Shown: one piece after another, positions 45,058 through 55,365 of the stretch
Numbering within the stretch: position 1 is the first letter of the stretch
Layout of the letters: each line of letters opens with the position of its first letter
DNA from: Byssothecium circinans
Taxonomy: Eukaryota > Ascomycota > Dothideomycetes > Pleosporales > Massarinaceae
DNA: 64,000 bases
Assembly (NCBI GenBank): GCA_010015675.1
Contig: ML977021.1
Location: 197,393-261,392 of the forward strand
Reading direction: 5' to 3'
Made by a program: the position numbers and the translations under genes
Notes under the pieces: generated by a model
Seen by the model: the letters and a program-made list of their open reading frames with translations, nothing else
Databases searched by the model: none
Told to the model about the DNA's origin: nothing

Positions 45058-45903
45058 CGGGAAAATGCGGAAAGAAGACGTCGGCTTCGGATGTGAAAGG
45101 TCGAAGCGCGTAGTCATCGCCTTGGGTATTGTTGTAATCTAGAGTGGAATCAGCCTGCCGGTAGAATGTTAGAGGAGCCCAAAACGTCTCCGTCCCAGCA
45201 GTCAAAATGGCTGTTCCCTTCGCGATCGAGGAATCGACTGATTCCGTACATATTCATACGTGATGGCTTGTACTGCGCATGGGAATTGGCGAGATGACGG
45301 CCAGAGTGTTATAATGCGGTGACATCTCAAATGGCTTAGACACGCTAACCGCAAGAGGTGTAGCCCACCTCTCGTGTAGCCGAAAAAGTGGGATGTCAGT
45401 AAACGCTGGAAAACTTATCCAAGGGGATGCAGTTTCTAGTACTGCACTTAGGAGACAAGCTCTTACCATCTTAAAAGTGGAGATAAGTAGCTGCATTATA
45501 TCCCGCTTTTCCTATAAGTATCGATTTTCTACAAAAGGAGCTACATCGTGCATACAAGCTGCCTATGGGGAATCAGCGGGGCATACCATAGGAAAGCCTG
45601 ATCGGCTACGCGGCAGGTGGCACGAACTCCTGCGGCTTGTAGATCTAACAATGACCCGTTCGGGGATGCCAAATGCGAACATGTATTGGGTAGGGATCAG
45701 TTAGAGCATGGGATTTGCTGAACTGGACGCCAGCGTCATTGTACAGGTGAGACTGATCGGCGGATAAGCTCGTGACCCTCTCGCACGACCAACGATGATG
45801 ATTAACCGTATAAAAGAGAAGGATCAGACATTCGTTCATCAGGCAATTAGCCTTCAAACCCAGCGCACCTTTTTTCCCAGCCCCGTTCAGCCAGGCAGCT
45901 ACC
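45058..45903. other. Intergenic region, promoter of a secreted-protein gene
   Basis: About 850 bp; no supported gene. The last ~100 bp form the core promoter and leader of the downstream secreted protein. Confidence 0.4.
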
Positions 45904-46524
45904 ATGAAGCTCGCTATCCCAACCATCACCCTCGCTTTCGCGGCCCTATCAAAAGCGCAATACGTAAATCAAAGCGCCCCGTTCAATCTCTACCTCACAT
46001 CCGACGACCCTTCCGTGAACGGCTCTACCCTCTCCGCCTGCCACGTCGGCGCTGCTATCGAATCTCTCTGCGTATCAGACAGCAACTCTACATCTAAACC
46101 CGATCCGATACCACCATCGACATTCTACTTCAACACCTCCGAGACCATTGATGCACCAGCGCCCGGTCTTGGTCAACCCGGTATCCTTACCTACTGGCTG
46201 GGTGCCTCGCCAGACCCCATCCCATCGGCAGTTACGTTTTGGCTCGATCCTATTACCAATTATGCACTGCCTTTGCTTTATCCGGGGGCCAATGATGCGC
46301 AGACGCTGGCTTTTGACGAGGAGGGTCGACTGAGTGTGAATGGGTATGTTGATTATACTGTCAACCCACCGAATGCGGGTGTGTACAAGGCGTATCATCG
46401 ATGGTACAGCTGCCCAACTTACTATGTGGCTTATCAGTATGTCAATCTTGTTTGGGGCTTGGGTGATGCGAAGCCGGAGACGCCGGGTTGTGTTGCTGTC
46501 AGTGTTAAGCGGGTCTTTGTCTAA
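45904..46524 (+). CDS. Secreted protein of DUF7907-like type (206 aa)
   Basis: Single exon. A signal peptide (MKLAIPTITLAFAALSKAQ) is followed by SAPFNLYLTSDDPSVNGSTL, then SACHVGAAIESLC, FYFNTSETIDAP, GILTYWLGASP and, at the end, KAYHRWYSCPTYYVAYQYVN and PGCVAVSVKRVFV. This order of short motifs (FNL…, CH.GAAIE.LC, Y.RWY.C..Y, C..V.V.RVF) matches a fungal secreted family I know as DUF7907; assignment is from memory. Four cysteines in the mature chain allow two disulfides. Extracellular or wall-associated, function unknown. The signal peptide opens with MKL, as in the other secreted protein at 39729. Confidence 0.8.
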   Translation: MKLAIPTITLAFAALSKAQYVNQSAPFNLYLTSDDPSVNGSTLSACHVGAAIESLCVSDSNSTSKPDPIPPSTFYFNTSETIDAPAPGLGQPGILTYWLGASPDPIPSAVTFWLDPITNYALPLLYPGANDAQTLAFDEEGRLSVNGYVDYTVNPPNAGVYKAYHRWYSCPTYYVAYQYVNLVWGLGDAKPETPGCVAVSVKRVFV

Positions 46525-46838
46525 GTCGGTTGAGGTGGTGCGCTGAAGATGATGTTAATGGCAGGAGTGGTGTGACTGGCAACGATTGCTCTCGTCACTG
46601 TCTATAAAAGTCTGATGAAGCAAAGCCGGAATTTTGACGACACACTATACGAGAAAAGCTCGACCTTGAGTTATTGAAACATAGTTTACATGACAGCATT
46701 GTATTTTCGATGTATGCGCTTCTAGTGACCGTTTGCAATTATGTCAGGACCTTTTAAACATGGTCCTACGTGCCTCGTGGAGGGCATGCAACCCGTTTCT
46801 TGCCACGTCCTGGATATCGAATCCAAGCTTGGACTGCA
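46525..46838. other. Convergent intergenic region
   Basis: About 310 bp between the stops of the secreted protein and the F-box-like gene; no feature seen. Confidence 0.4.
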
Positions 46839-48429
46839 TCACAAAGCATCGCCCATGGCATGATCCAAATCATCGTCAGGCACGTCGACAGCAAGCTCTT
46901 CCTCGTCGACCAACTGCGTGCCATTTCCCTCCAAGATGTCATCTTCATAATCAAATTCCTCAATCTCCCGATCCCTGTCGTAACGGACCCCCCAATCGTC
47001 ATATGCATCACTATATCTCTCAGACTCATGCGCAACCGTACAAGGTGTACGGCAGGAGCAATGCGGAGGCCTAGAAATGATATTAGTATAGTCCAAATAC
47101 AACTCAAAACGGGAAACTTACGAGTTCCACGCTGATGCCATCAGCATGTCTTGGACTGCCTTCTCTTGGTCAAACTCGTGGTTTCGGCCCTGGTACTCCG
47201 ATTGCAAAATCTGATCCCAATACTTCTTCCGCGGTGCCTTAACAGCGCCCAACAGTGTGACGCTGGGAAGAACCTTGACATGAGGGAACGCGACTACCAT
47301 GATCCAGTCCACTATCGTACGCTGGCATGCAGTAAGCGTGTTAGTATCCGAGGGACTCCATGGTGAATAACTCCAGCCCTCGTAGATGCTGTGGAAGACC
47401 ATCTGAAGGACTCTCAAGCCTGGGAGTTTGCCAAGAACCTGAGCTGGAGAGGTCTCCGGACGCAGGACGAGACCCGAAATCGTCGTGCCGCTGATGACGT
47501 GAATTTCCAAAGAAATCAAACCACTCGGCCGTCGAGAAATCGAGCCTGATCATTTGAAGCCAATTATACTGAGGCTTGACCACTGCATGGGCTGCTGTAC
47601 ATAGATCAATATGCTTGGTAAAGCCCTTGATAGTGCTCTGCCAACCCGCTTCCATGGCTTCTTTATAAACCTGTCTGCTCGTGCGCAAGAGTGCTACGTT
47701 CGGAAGCGATCTCTTACCGCTGCGCACGGCTTTGGGAGATCCATAGCCCCAGGTGACTTTGTCGCCGGTCACCTGGTCAGAAATATCTATCGAAACGCGA
47801 TGCGGGTAGATAACCGGACCAAGCGCTTGTACATATATCTGGGCACGGAGCTCAAAAGGAAGATCCATCAGACGAAAGTGCTGAGCGTTGAGCCTCCACC
47901 ATTTCCGCTGCACATGGGCTCCGCGCTTTCCTACCAAGTCCTCCGAAAAGTCGATCAGAAAGAGGAGCCAGTCCTTTATCGGAATGAATGTTCCACCAAC
48001 CTTGACATGTATATTTCCGGGGCCGCTGCCGAGCGAGCGAGGCATAAGAGTGACCCAGCATGTCGCCGGGAACTCGTCTTTTTCCTCGATGAAGGTGTAC
48101 ATCTTCATTTGTGGGCTCGAGCCGTCAGGTGCTGGAGGCCATATTGGAGTGCTGTCATCAGTAGGGTAGACTCGGAAGTTCGATGCAGCGGCATGGATGT
48201 ACTTGCGGTTAAGGTCTCGAATGACAGCCTCGATCCAGTCGAGCACAGGGTCGTACTGGCGCGGACCGGGAACGAAACAAAACTTGTATTGGTAGACCCA
48301 TTCGGACAAGCCGAGCTTGTTTGATGGCGGCGGTTGCAGCACTGTAGTCAAGAAGCGGTTGAGTTCTATTCCACCTTCTGTCCTAGTTCGGTAGCGGAGC
48401 CAATTGATCCGGGTTGATAGCATCGGCAT
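46839..48429 (-). pseudogene. F-box-like / DUF7730-style protein interrupted by a 1-nt frameshift (512 aa if intact)
   Basis: Exon 1 (47122–48429) and exon 2 (46839–47070), 51-nt intron. The frame runs MPMLSTRINWLRYRTRTEGG to EWFDFFG near 47507, then must slip by one base to continue as IHVISGTTISGLVLRPETSP. The extra base is one T in TTT at 47504–47506 (an AAA on the gene strand). Dropping one base makes total length and splice phase close perfectly (1539 nt). A motif LMDLPFELRAQIYVQALGPV resembles the short F-box-like helix of many fungal proteins. The C-terminus is acidic (FDYEDDILEGNGTQLVDEEE). Either a recent pseudogene or a base error in a 3-nt run. Confidence 0.65.
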
Positions 48430-49746
48430 CTTAGATCAGGGTTGCTGGAAGAGGAATTGGTTGTGATGTGTGCTGTAGAAGAGGAGGGAGTGCGACTTTA
48501 TATAATGAGGGGTCCGACACTAGTGCGTGGTGACACGTGCCTGGTTCAGTACGATTGAGTATGAGCATGTCGTCATGGCAGCTGCGTTTGTCCTTAGGCG
48601 ATGTTACTGCACAGTGGAAGATCGATGGGGTGAGATCACTCGTCAAACCGGAGCTCACGAAGTTTTGACCGCGCAGACTTGCGTTGATGTCTATAGTAGA
48701 GAGGTCAGAACCGTAAGGAGGGCGAGTCTTCGAAAAGGTAATAGAAATACAGTGTCAAAGCCCTTCTGTGAAAACACAGTGCAAATACCAGGTCAGATGT
48801 TGGATTTGACTCCGTTCCCGCCCATCGTTCGAGTCCGTCTCCACTAGCCGAATCGAGTCGCTACACTCCCACGAAACGATGCGTATAAGAAGCAAGGATA
48901 CAGCAAAGGTATATATCATAGCAATATAGGCAGTGTAATTAATGATAGAAACACTTCTCATCCAGCAGAATTATATTTTTTGGATGGCTACACAACAATT
49001 AGATAAGCAAGCACCGCATAGTAATCACGCTGGTATATATAAGGGTATTTCACCTACATAGGTATCCCTCCTATGGTCATAGCCTCAACCAATCTATTCA
49101 ACAATACTCTCTTTCAGTTAAAACCGAATCAAGAAAACTCTACCTTCCTGCTATTCTTCCGGCACAAGAAATGTAATACCATTTACGATTTGAGCGAGAA
49201 TACCTTCAACAGTTTGATCCTTTCTTTTCCGGTCCCAAAATGACCTCCTCAACATCAGCTTTTCCGGACAGCACCAGTCGGACACAGCAAATAACAAGCA
49301 GAATCAATCAAGAGTGAAAACCACCCGCGCAAACACTTCCCGCAGGAGCATTGTTATATTACAACTTTCCAGTGCAGCAAGATAGTCCAACCGAATATTC
49401 CCCTCTTCATTACAGATACCAACAGAAAATGCTCCAGTCGTATCGATGTCCAGATGCCCCATGCTGCCCATATCCCCGATACAGCCCAGTCCCAACTCAT
49501 CCAACAACATGAAAATGAGACCGTTCCCAACTGCCAAAAAAATACATTATAACAAGCTGCTCGCAACGTGCGGCGACGAAAATGACGTGGCCAAAAGGAA
49601 AGAAAATCACATAAAGAATGCCACGCGTCCTTCGGGTATCAAACCGGCAGAACATAAGAGTCGAGGTGGAAGGAGATGATACGCCGTGAGGATGAAATAG
49701 ATGGTAGGAAAGAGCAAGACAAGAGTAGATATACAAGGTCGAGCTG
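48430..49746. other. Gene-free interval
   Basis: 1.3 kb between two minus-strand genes. A TATATAA-like motif near 48500 is a plausible promoter element for the F-box-like gene. AT-rich around 48890–49050. No gene seen. Confidence 0.45.
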
Positions 49747-52611
49747 TCAATATCTCGGCCTTTCGTAGTTACCGCCAAGACTTCCCCAAGCAGCAAGTAC
49801 ATCGTCACTAACGCTATTTCTGGCGCTCGACATTTCTGAGGTTTCCTTCCTGATGCTGCCCATACTCCCGACACGACCCACTGCTCGACTTGATCGGCGC
49901 TCATATGGGTTGCGGGTCGGGGATGAGGTGCGCAGGGATGTGATGCTGCTGTGTTTTGATAATCCAGTAGTGGATATGGATATCGAGTTCTTGCGGAGTG
50001 AACTCTTTTTGGGTATCTTCGGCTGCGAGGGAATGGGTTCAGCAACGCTAAATGTCCTAGAGGAGGCTTCCGACACTGGGACTAACTCGCGAGTATCTCT
50101 GGTGATGATATTTGGAAGGAGTGATGTCGGTGCGTCTGTGCCACTAGATGCTGTGCGTCGACGACGAGGATGATGAGTTTGTGACTCTTCAGGTTTGATG
50201 CTGCCAGCTGGTGTATCGATGACGCCAGTCGCGAGCACAGCGACGTCGTCATTGTCATCACTGTTGAACGAGGGTTCACTGCTAGCAACCTTGACACAGA
50301 CTTCAGATTCGCCGTGACGCAAGCCAGGAGTGACGGGTGATGGGATTGGTGACGGGTGATCAATCGTTGCTGGCGAGGCGATGCTCACCGTATGCGGTGG
50401 AGATGGAAAGAAAGGATCTAGTGGGGAGAATTCGGGCGGTGGCGATGGACGGCGCGCAAATTTCGCTTCCTGCTTTGTTTTCGGCCGTTCTGAAGCCAGA
50501 TCGCACGAGCTGTCGCGAAGCATGCTGGGCTCAACCGTCGGCTCTCTGCTTGTTGTTGAACGACCACGGGCAGAAGCGGAGGGCACAGGTGTTTGAATTG
50601 GAGCAAGCGATTTCCGGCTAGGTTTCTTCTTGGTCTCGACAACCCGTACAGGGCTGATAGAAGGGCTCTCCAGGGACAAAAAAGCTGAAGTCCGATAACT
50701 CTTTTGCTTCGATTCAGGCGGAGTCGTCTGACGAATGACCTCCTCGTGTTTGATCGCCGTATGATAGCCTTCCACCCAGCTTTGCTGAGCCATAGCAGCC
50801 CTCTTCTTCCGCAAAGCGTCTAACAGTGCTTCTTCCTCTGGCGTCACAGCCATGAACTTATGAGCTTCGATTTGAGAACGAGCTTCGCCTGCAGACGTGC
50901 GGACACTGCGTGTAGAGGGTGACGGTGGACGGTTTGCAGCCGTCCTTGGCCTTGCGTCTTCATCTTCGCCTTCGCGTATAATGGATGGCTGCCTGAGATG
51001 ACTTGATCGCCTGCTCCCGCTATTGAAGCGCGGGAAGTGCTGTGGTGCGTATGGCTCTGGGCTGTACATGACTTCGATCGTTGCAGCATTCGTTGACGTT
51101 GACAGCATGCTAAGCTTCCCGACTGAAGGTCTTCTTGAATTCGATGGCCGCATCGGAAATGCTTGGGCCTGACCGATGACAATATCCCCATGGTCTTCGG
51201 TCATGTCAATGCTGTCGCGTACAGCGACTTTCTTCTTGACCTGGGTAGAAGTGACGCTCTCATCCTCGTCTTCCGACGATGAGAATGATAGCACGCTCGA
51301 GTTCTGCAAGTTGCTCTTTGAAAAAGAAGAATCCTTAGTTTTTGAAGTGGCTTGCGAGGTTTGACTCTGGAGCGAATGTTGGCTTGGTGAGGTCAGACGA
51401 TGAGCGACTGAGGGGTTGGCATGGATAAAATGACCCTTTCTTGAATCGAGTGTATGCTGAAGAGCACGTGGACCATGTGATGTCGGTGCGTCGCTGTCTC
51501 TCGTAAAAAGACCGAGCGAGCTCTTCCGCTGAGGAGCAAGATGCTGGCCAGACGGCTTGGGGTTGATTGGCATTGGAGCTCGGAGGGAATCACGATCATC
51601 CTCATCCATCTCATCGCTTTCGTCGCCTAGCGCGTCAAACCAGTGCTTGACACCTTGTGGAGGTCGTCGGACGTTGATCTTGGCATGGTCGTGAGTGTCG
51701 CGCCTGTACAACCGAGAAGGGGACATGGACCTCCCTGGATGTGCTAACGTGGACTGCTGAGACTTTGACTTTGTCAATTTCGCGTGTCCTTTCAGGCTTG
51801 GAGTGGGCTCACGTGTCATGGGGCGAGGGAAGTGATCCGACATGATGGACATTGCTGTTGGTGAGTTTACCATTTTGCTTGGTGACAGAAGGCCTTGCTC
51901 GTATGGCTGGATTGCACTACTTCTCGGTTTGGGAAAGAGTTTTGATAGATCTAGCCGCTGTGGCTTGGTCTTCCGATTGTTTTCCTTGGCGTGCTGTGCT
52001 TTCGGACTGCGTGCAGAGGAGCCATCGCTGTGGAGCATAATCTGTGGCTTCCCCTTCCTGAGCGCCATATCCCGCACGGCAGAGTCGGATGTTTGCTGAG
52101 AGATTGCTAACGGCGAGCTTCGAGAATCGTAGTGAGAACGTATTGTCGAGTCTGAGGCGCGAGGTCGTAGCAGGCGACTGACCGAACTCGAGACTGAGGA
52201 CGGGCGTTCGCTGCCAATGTATGCCATGCTCGAGGGAGGGAGTATGTTTGACGAGGCTCGATTCGATTGGTTCGGCCGCCTGGGAGGTTGGAAGCTGCCG
52301 TCTTCTGTTCTGCCGTCGTAGTCTGAGCCTGTGTCCGAGATGGTGACTGAGATGTATCCGGGGCTGGGTGGGACGTTCGTCTGTCGCGAGCCCGGGCGAA
52401 AGGGCGGTCCTGCGGTTCCCAGTACGCGTTGGGCTTTGGAGTAGGTTGAGGAGGAATCGTCGTAGCGGAGGGGGTGTTCGCGGACGGATGGCATAGACGA
52501 GAGGGAGGGCGCTGCAGTCAATTCTTTGCTTTTGCTCTCCCCATGGTCTTCCTTCGCATGCCAGCGACCCGGGAGAGGAAAGGAGAACTTGGAGGCTCGA
52601 CGGCGCCCCAT
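49747..52611 (-). CDS. Large Ser-rich disordered protein, uncharacterised (954 aa)
   Basis: Single exon. I chose the first ATG, giving MGRRRASKFSFPLPGRWHAK, a start common to a fungal-specific family; the frame extends 21 codons further upstream without an ATG. Most of the chain is Ser/Pro/Arg-rich and predicted disordered, with islands that look conserved: GVKHWFDALGDESDEMDEDD near residue 320 and EEEALLDALRKKRAAMAQQS near 620, followed by a Trp-containing helix (WVEGYHTAIKHEEVI). The C-terminus repeats Ser-rich basic patches (KKSSLRKNSISIS, RSSRAVGRVGSMGSIRKE). Many potential phosphosites suggest a cortical or signalling scaffold, but this is only inference. Confidence 0.8.
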   Translation of the reverse strand: MGRRRASKFSFPLPGRWHAKEDHGESKSKELTAAPSLSSMPSVREHPLRYDDSSSTYSKAQRVLGTAGPPFRPGSRQTNVPPSPGYISVTISDTGSDYDGRTEDGSFQPPRRPNQSNRASSNILPPSSMAYIGSERPSSVSSSVSRLLRPRASDSTIRSHYDSRSSPLAISQQTSDSAVRDMALRKGKPQIMLHSDGSSARSPKAQHAKENNRKTKPQRLDLSKLFPKPRSSAIQPYEQGLLSPSKMVNSPTAMSIMSDHFPRPMTREPTPSLKGHAKLTKSKSQQSTLAHPGRSMSPSRLYRRDTHDHAKINVRRPPQGVKHWFDALGDESDEMDEDDRDSLRAPMPINPKPSGQHLAPQRKSSLGLFTRDSDAPTSHGPRALQHTLDSRKGHFIHANPSVAHRLTSPSQHSLQSQTSQATSKTKDSSFSKSNLQNSSVLSFSSSEDEDESVTSTQVKKKVAVRDSIDMTEDHGDIVIGQAQAFPMRPSNSRRPSVGKLSMLSTSTNAATIEVMYSPEPYAPQHFPRFNSGSRRSSHLRQPSIIREGEDEDARPRTAANRPPSPSTRSVRTSAGEARSQIEAHKFMAVTPEEEALLDALRKKRAAMAQQSWVEGYHTAIKHEEVIRQTTPPESKQKSYRTSAFLSLESPSISPVRVVETKKKPSRKSLAPIQTPVPSASARGRSTTSREPTVEPSMLRDSSCDLASERPKTKQEAKFARRPSPPPEFSPLDPFFPSPPHTVSIASPATIDHPSPIPSPVTPGLRHGESEVCVKVASSEPSFNSDDNDDVAVLATGVIDTPAGSIKPEESQTHHPRRRRTASSGTDAPTSLLPNIITRDTRELVPVSEASSRTFSVAEPIPSQPKIPKKSSLRKNSISISTTGLSKHSSITSLRTSSPTRNPYERRSSRAVGRVGSMGSIRKETSEMSSARNSVSDDVLAAWGSLGGNYERPRY

Positions 52612-55365
52612 CTTGTCGTCAGGTGGCTGGTGCGGTCGAATTGGTGGCTCGCTCGACGCCAAAGCGGGATGCACGACTCAGCAAAAGCAATATCGAGACC
52701 CGAGTCGCGAAGGTTCGGCGTCTATCGAAGAAGAGGCATTGGGCATAGACGGAACTGCCACAGTTTCGACCAGTGCGAGGGCGAATGGAGTCGGTTTTTG
52801 GCCTGTTTGTAGGTGGTGCCAGCGTTGTGGAAGCATGCAGGTCTCAAAAAAAAGTGGCCCCAGGCTCCTCCAGCGCGTGCTCCTGCTGTATGCTCGCCTT
52901 GCTGTTCTGGCTCGAGCCGATGTCAGAGGGCGCATGAACAAGAGGGTTGAGGGAAAGGAGCGGATTGCGACTAGGAGGCATAATGATCTCTCTATGCTCT
53001 GGGCTGTTGTCCATCCAAGGACCGTCACCAGTGGTTCGTCACTTGCCGGACCTGCCCCATATCCAAGGTGCTAGCATGAACCTGGATACATGCAGGGAAC
53101 AGGGAACAGGGGACAAGGGGCCAGCTGCGGCACGGCGCATCATTGGCGCATCATTGGCGCCCCCCCTCGCTTGCACCACGCAGGTGATTGGCGGCCAAGG
53201 GGCGCTGCGTGCCACGGATCCCCTCGGCGGGAAGAGGCGGCCGCCACACTTGCATTAAAGGTTGGTTGACGTGATGAAGGGCAAACACTGGAGCCAACTC
53301 ACAGAAGGCAGAAGGCAGACGGCAGACGGCAGACAGCAGTGAACACGGGCTTGCAATGCCTTGCATCTGCCATCTTTACAGTAGCCATTACAGTAGCCAC
53401 AGCATCACGGGCGCCTGCCGTGTTCGAATGCTCTTATGCATGCGCGCTTTTACCGTTTCATCTTGAATGCTGCAGTACGGGAACTACTACTACCTGCGAC
53501 CTGAACTTCTCACGCCGTCCACTTCAAACTTCAGCCCCACGTGGTGACGCGCAGGTGAAGGGAGCCGGAAGTTCTGACATGTACTCCGTAGAGCCAGTCT
53601 TTGGAAGCTGTGACGAAATGTGCCCAGCGTTTGACACCAAAACCATCGTCGACCCGCCTGATACCCAAGGTTTCAATGGCCCTGCATCGGTCCACCAATC
53701 ATGGCGCGCGGACTGCACTGCACATACAAAAAGCATAAGTATTCCCCTCCAAAGCCATGTTGAACTTGCCCTTTATGGTTGTTTCATTGCCCTGACTGGT
53801 ACGTTCTTTGTATGAACAGTGCTTGTATGCAAGTACCCAGCTAGGCATACCGTACAGTACTATGCGAGAGCTAGACGACTTTTATCTGCTGGTGCCCCGT
53901 TACATATCTATCAATCCAGTCGTGTATGTGATTGCGATAGAGTTTGGAGCAAAAAAGTCAGAAGCGAGGCACATCACATATCAGACACCGAGTCACCGCA
54001 CACATACCGAGGCCGGCCGAGTATCAGAAAAAACAACCAGGTAGATGCCTTTTTCGTTCAATTTCAAATTGCAGCGTTATTAACAGAGTGGCTATCAGCT
54101 TTCGTCTCGTCGTCCCAAGTAACGGTGCGAAGTGCTTTTAGCAGCATAAAACCACTCAAAGCTAATGTCCTATCCTATCTACGTAATAAGTCTTCATTAC
54201 ATCAAGGAGCAATCAGCGTATGAAGGTAGATGGAGTGAAGAAGTACCACCGTCATGAAGTTGTTTACGAGAAGGCGCGATGATTGGTGGATGGCGTATTG
54301 CAATATACCTCTGCAAAGTCCAGATGGCTGCAGATTGCTTGCGCAATTATGCAGACGACGCCGCCAGTGTATGGCCTCATCTAAGACGATTGTTCCCTGG
54401 TTCATAGCCGTCTGCGTTGTTGATGAAAATTCAGAGACAAAGACTTGGGGGGTGCCTGCTGTCGTCGCGCTCCTCGCGTCCAGTGCTGGCCAGTCGAAGC
54501 AATCAGAGCAGACAGCGAGACACGGAGAGTCAGTCAATGATAGTTCAGATAGCTGCGGCATGTAGTTGTGTTTTGGACATGTTCAAGTGTTGTAGCATTT
54601 ATGCAGTTGCGGTACGGTGCGTCGTCTGTGATCGGGACGCAGGTTAGGACAAAAAGCCCAAGTGAATCATAAGTCGTAAATCAAGAAATAAGAGAAAGCC
54701 AACCACCCTCGAGCTGCATGGCAGGGTCATGGCGTTCGCATCCTGGCCCAACACGCCGCATGCTTTTCTTTGCATGACGGACGTGCTGAATGAGAAATCA
54801 AGAGGCGGGTTTTGGAAATAGGCTTGGCTGGCTGTCTGTCTGTGCTAAGCGGATCACAACCACGCAGTTGCTTCCCCACTACCGACTCCCTCTTTAACGA
54901 GGCTCGCAAATACCGCCGCCCTCCTCACCACTCCCCTCTTCATGACAAGACCCTGAGCTGTGTGCTTCCTGGAAACTGTCCGCCGCCCGTGTACTGGTTT
55001 ATTGTCTTCTCCCGCCGTCTCCTATCTCACCACCGTCAGCGGCGAGTGCCCGTACGAAGCAAGACAGACACAGGACGAGGCCGCCCTCTCCAGCCCCAGC
55101 CCCAGCGGCCAGACGCCTCACACTTTGAGCATTTGTGCCCGAGCATACACACCGATGCTCTTCTAGATCTAGCTATTTGCTGCGCGTTCCCGCCGTCTCC
55201 TCGCGTCTCGAGGCTCCCGGTCCCCTCCAAGGTCGCGGAACAACCTCGACCCCGTTCTCCCACCGCTCTTACTCGGGAACGGCGAGCCAACGGGCGGGAT
55301 ATACTTTGGTCAACCCTTGGACATAGAGAGAGCATCAGGAAAGGAACAACTGGTCGCCTCACAAC
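52612..55365. other. 2.75-kb divergent interval upstream of cdc4
   Basis: No supported gene. Contains short tandem motifs near 53090–53120 (GGGAACAGGGAACAGGGGAC), 53140–53160 (GCGCATCATTG twice) and 53305–53340 (GCAGACG repeats). The region before 55366 is pyrimidine-rich and is probably the long cdc4 leader. A 158-codon frame at 53339 begins with GTG and shows no domain. Confidence 0.45.

Noticed and set aside
53339..53815. 158-codon open frame in the cdc4 upstream region
   Set aside because: Begins with GTG, has no domain pattern and lies in a leader/promoter region with tandem motifs.
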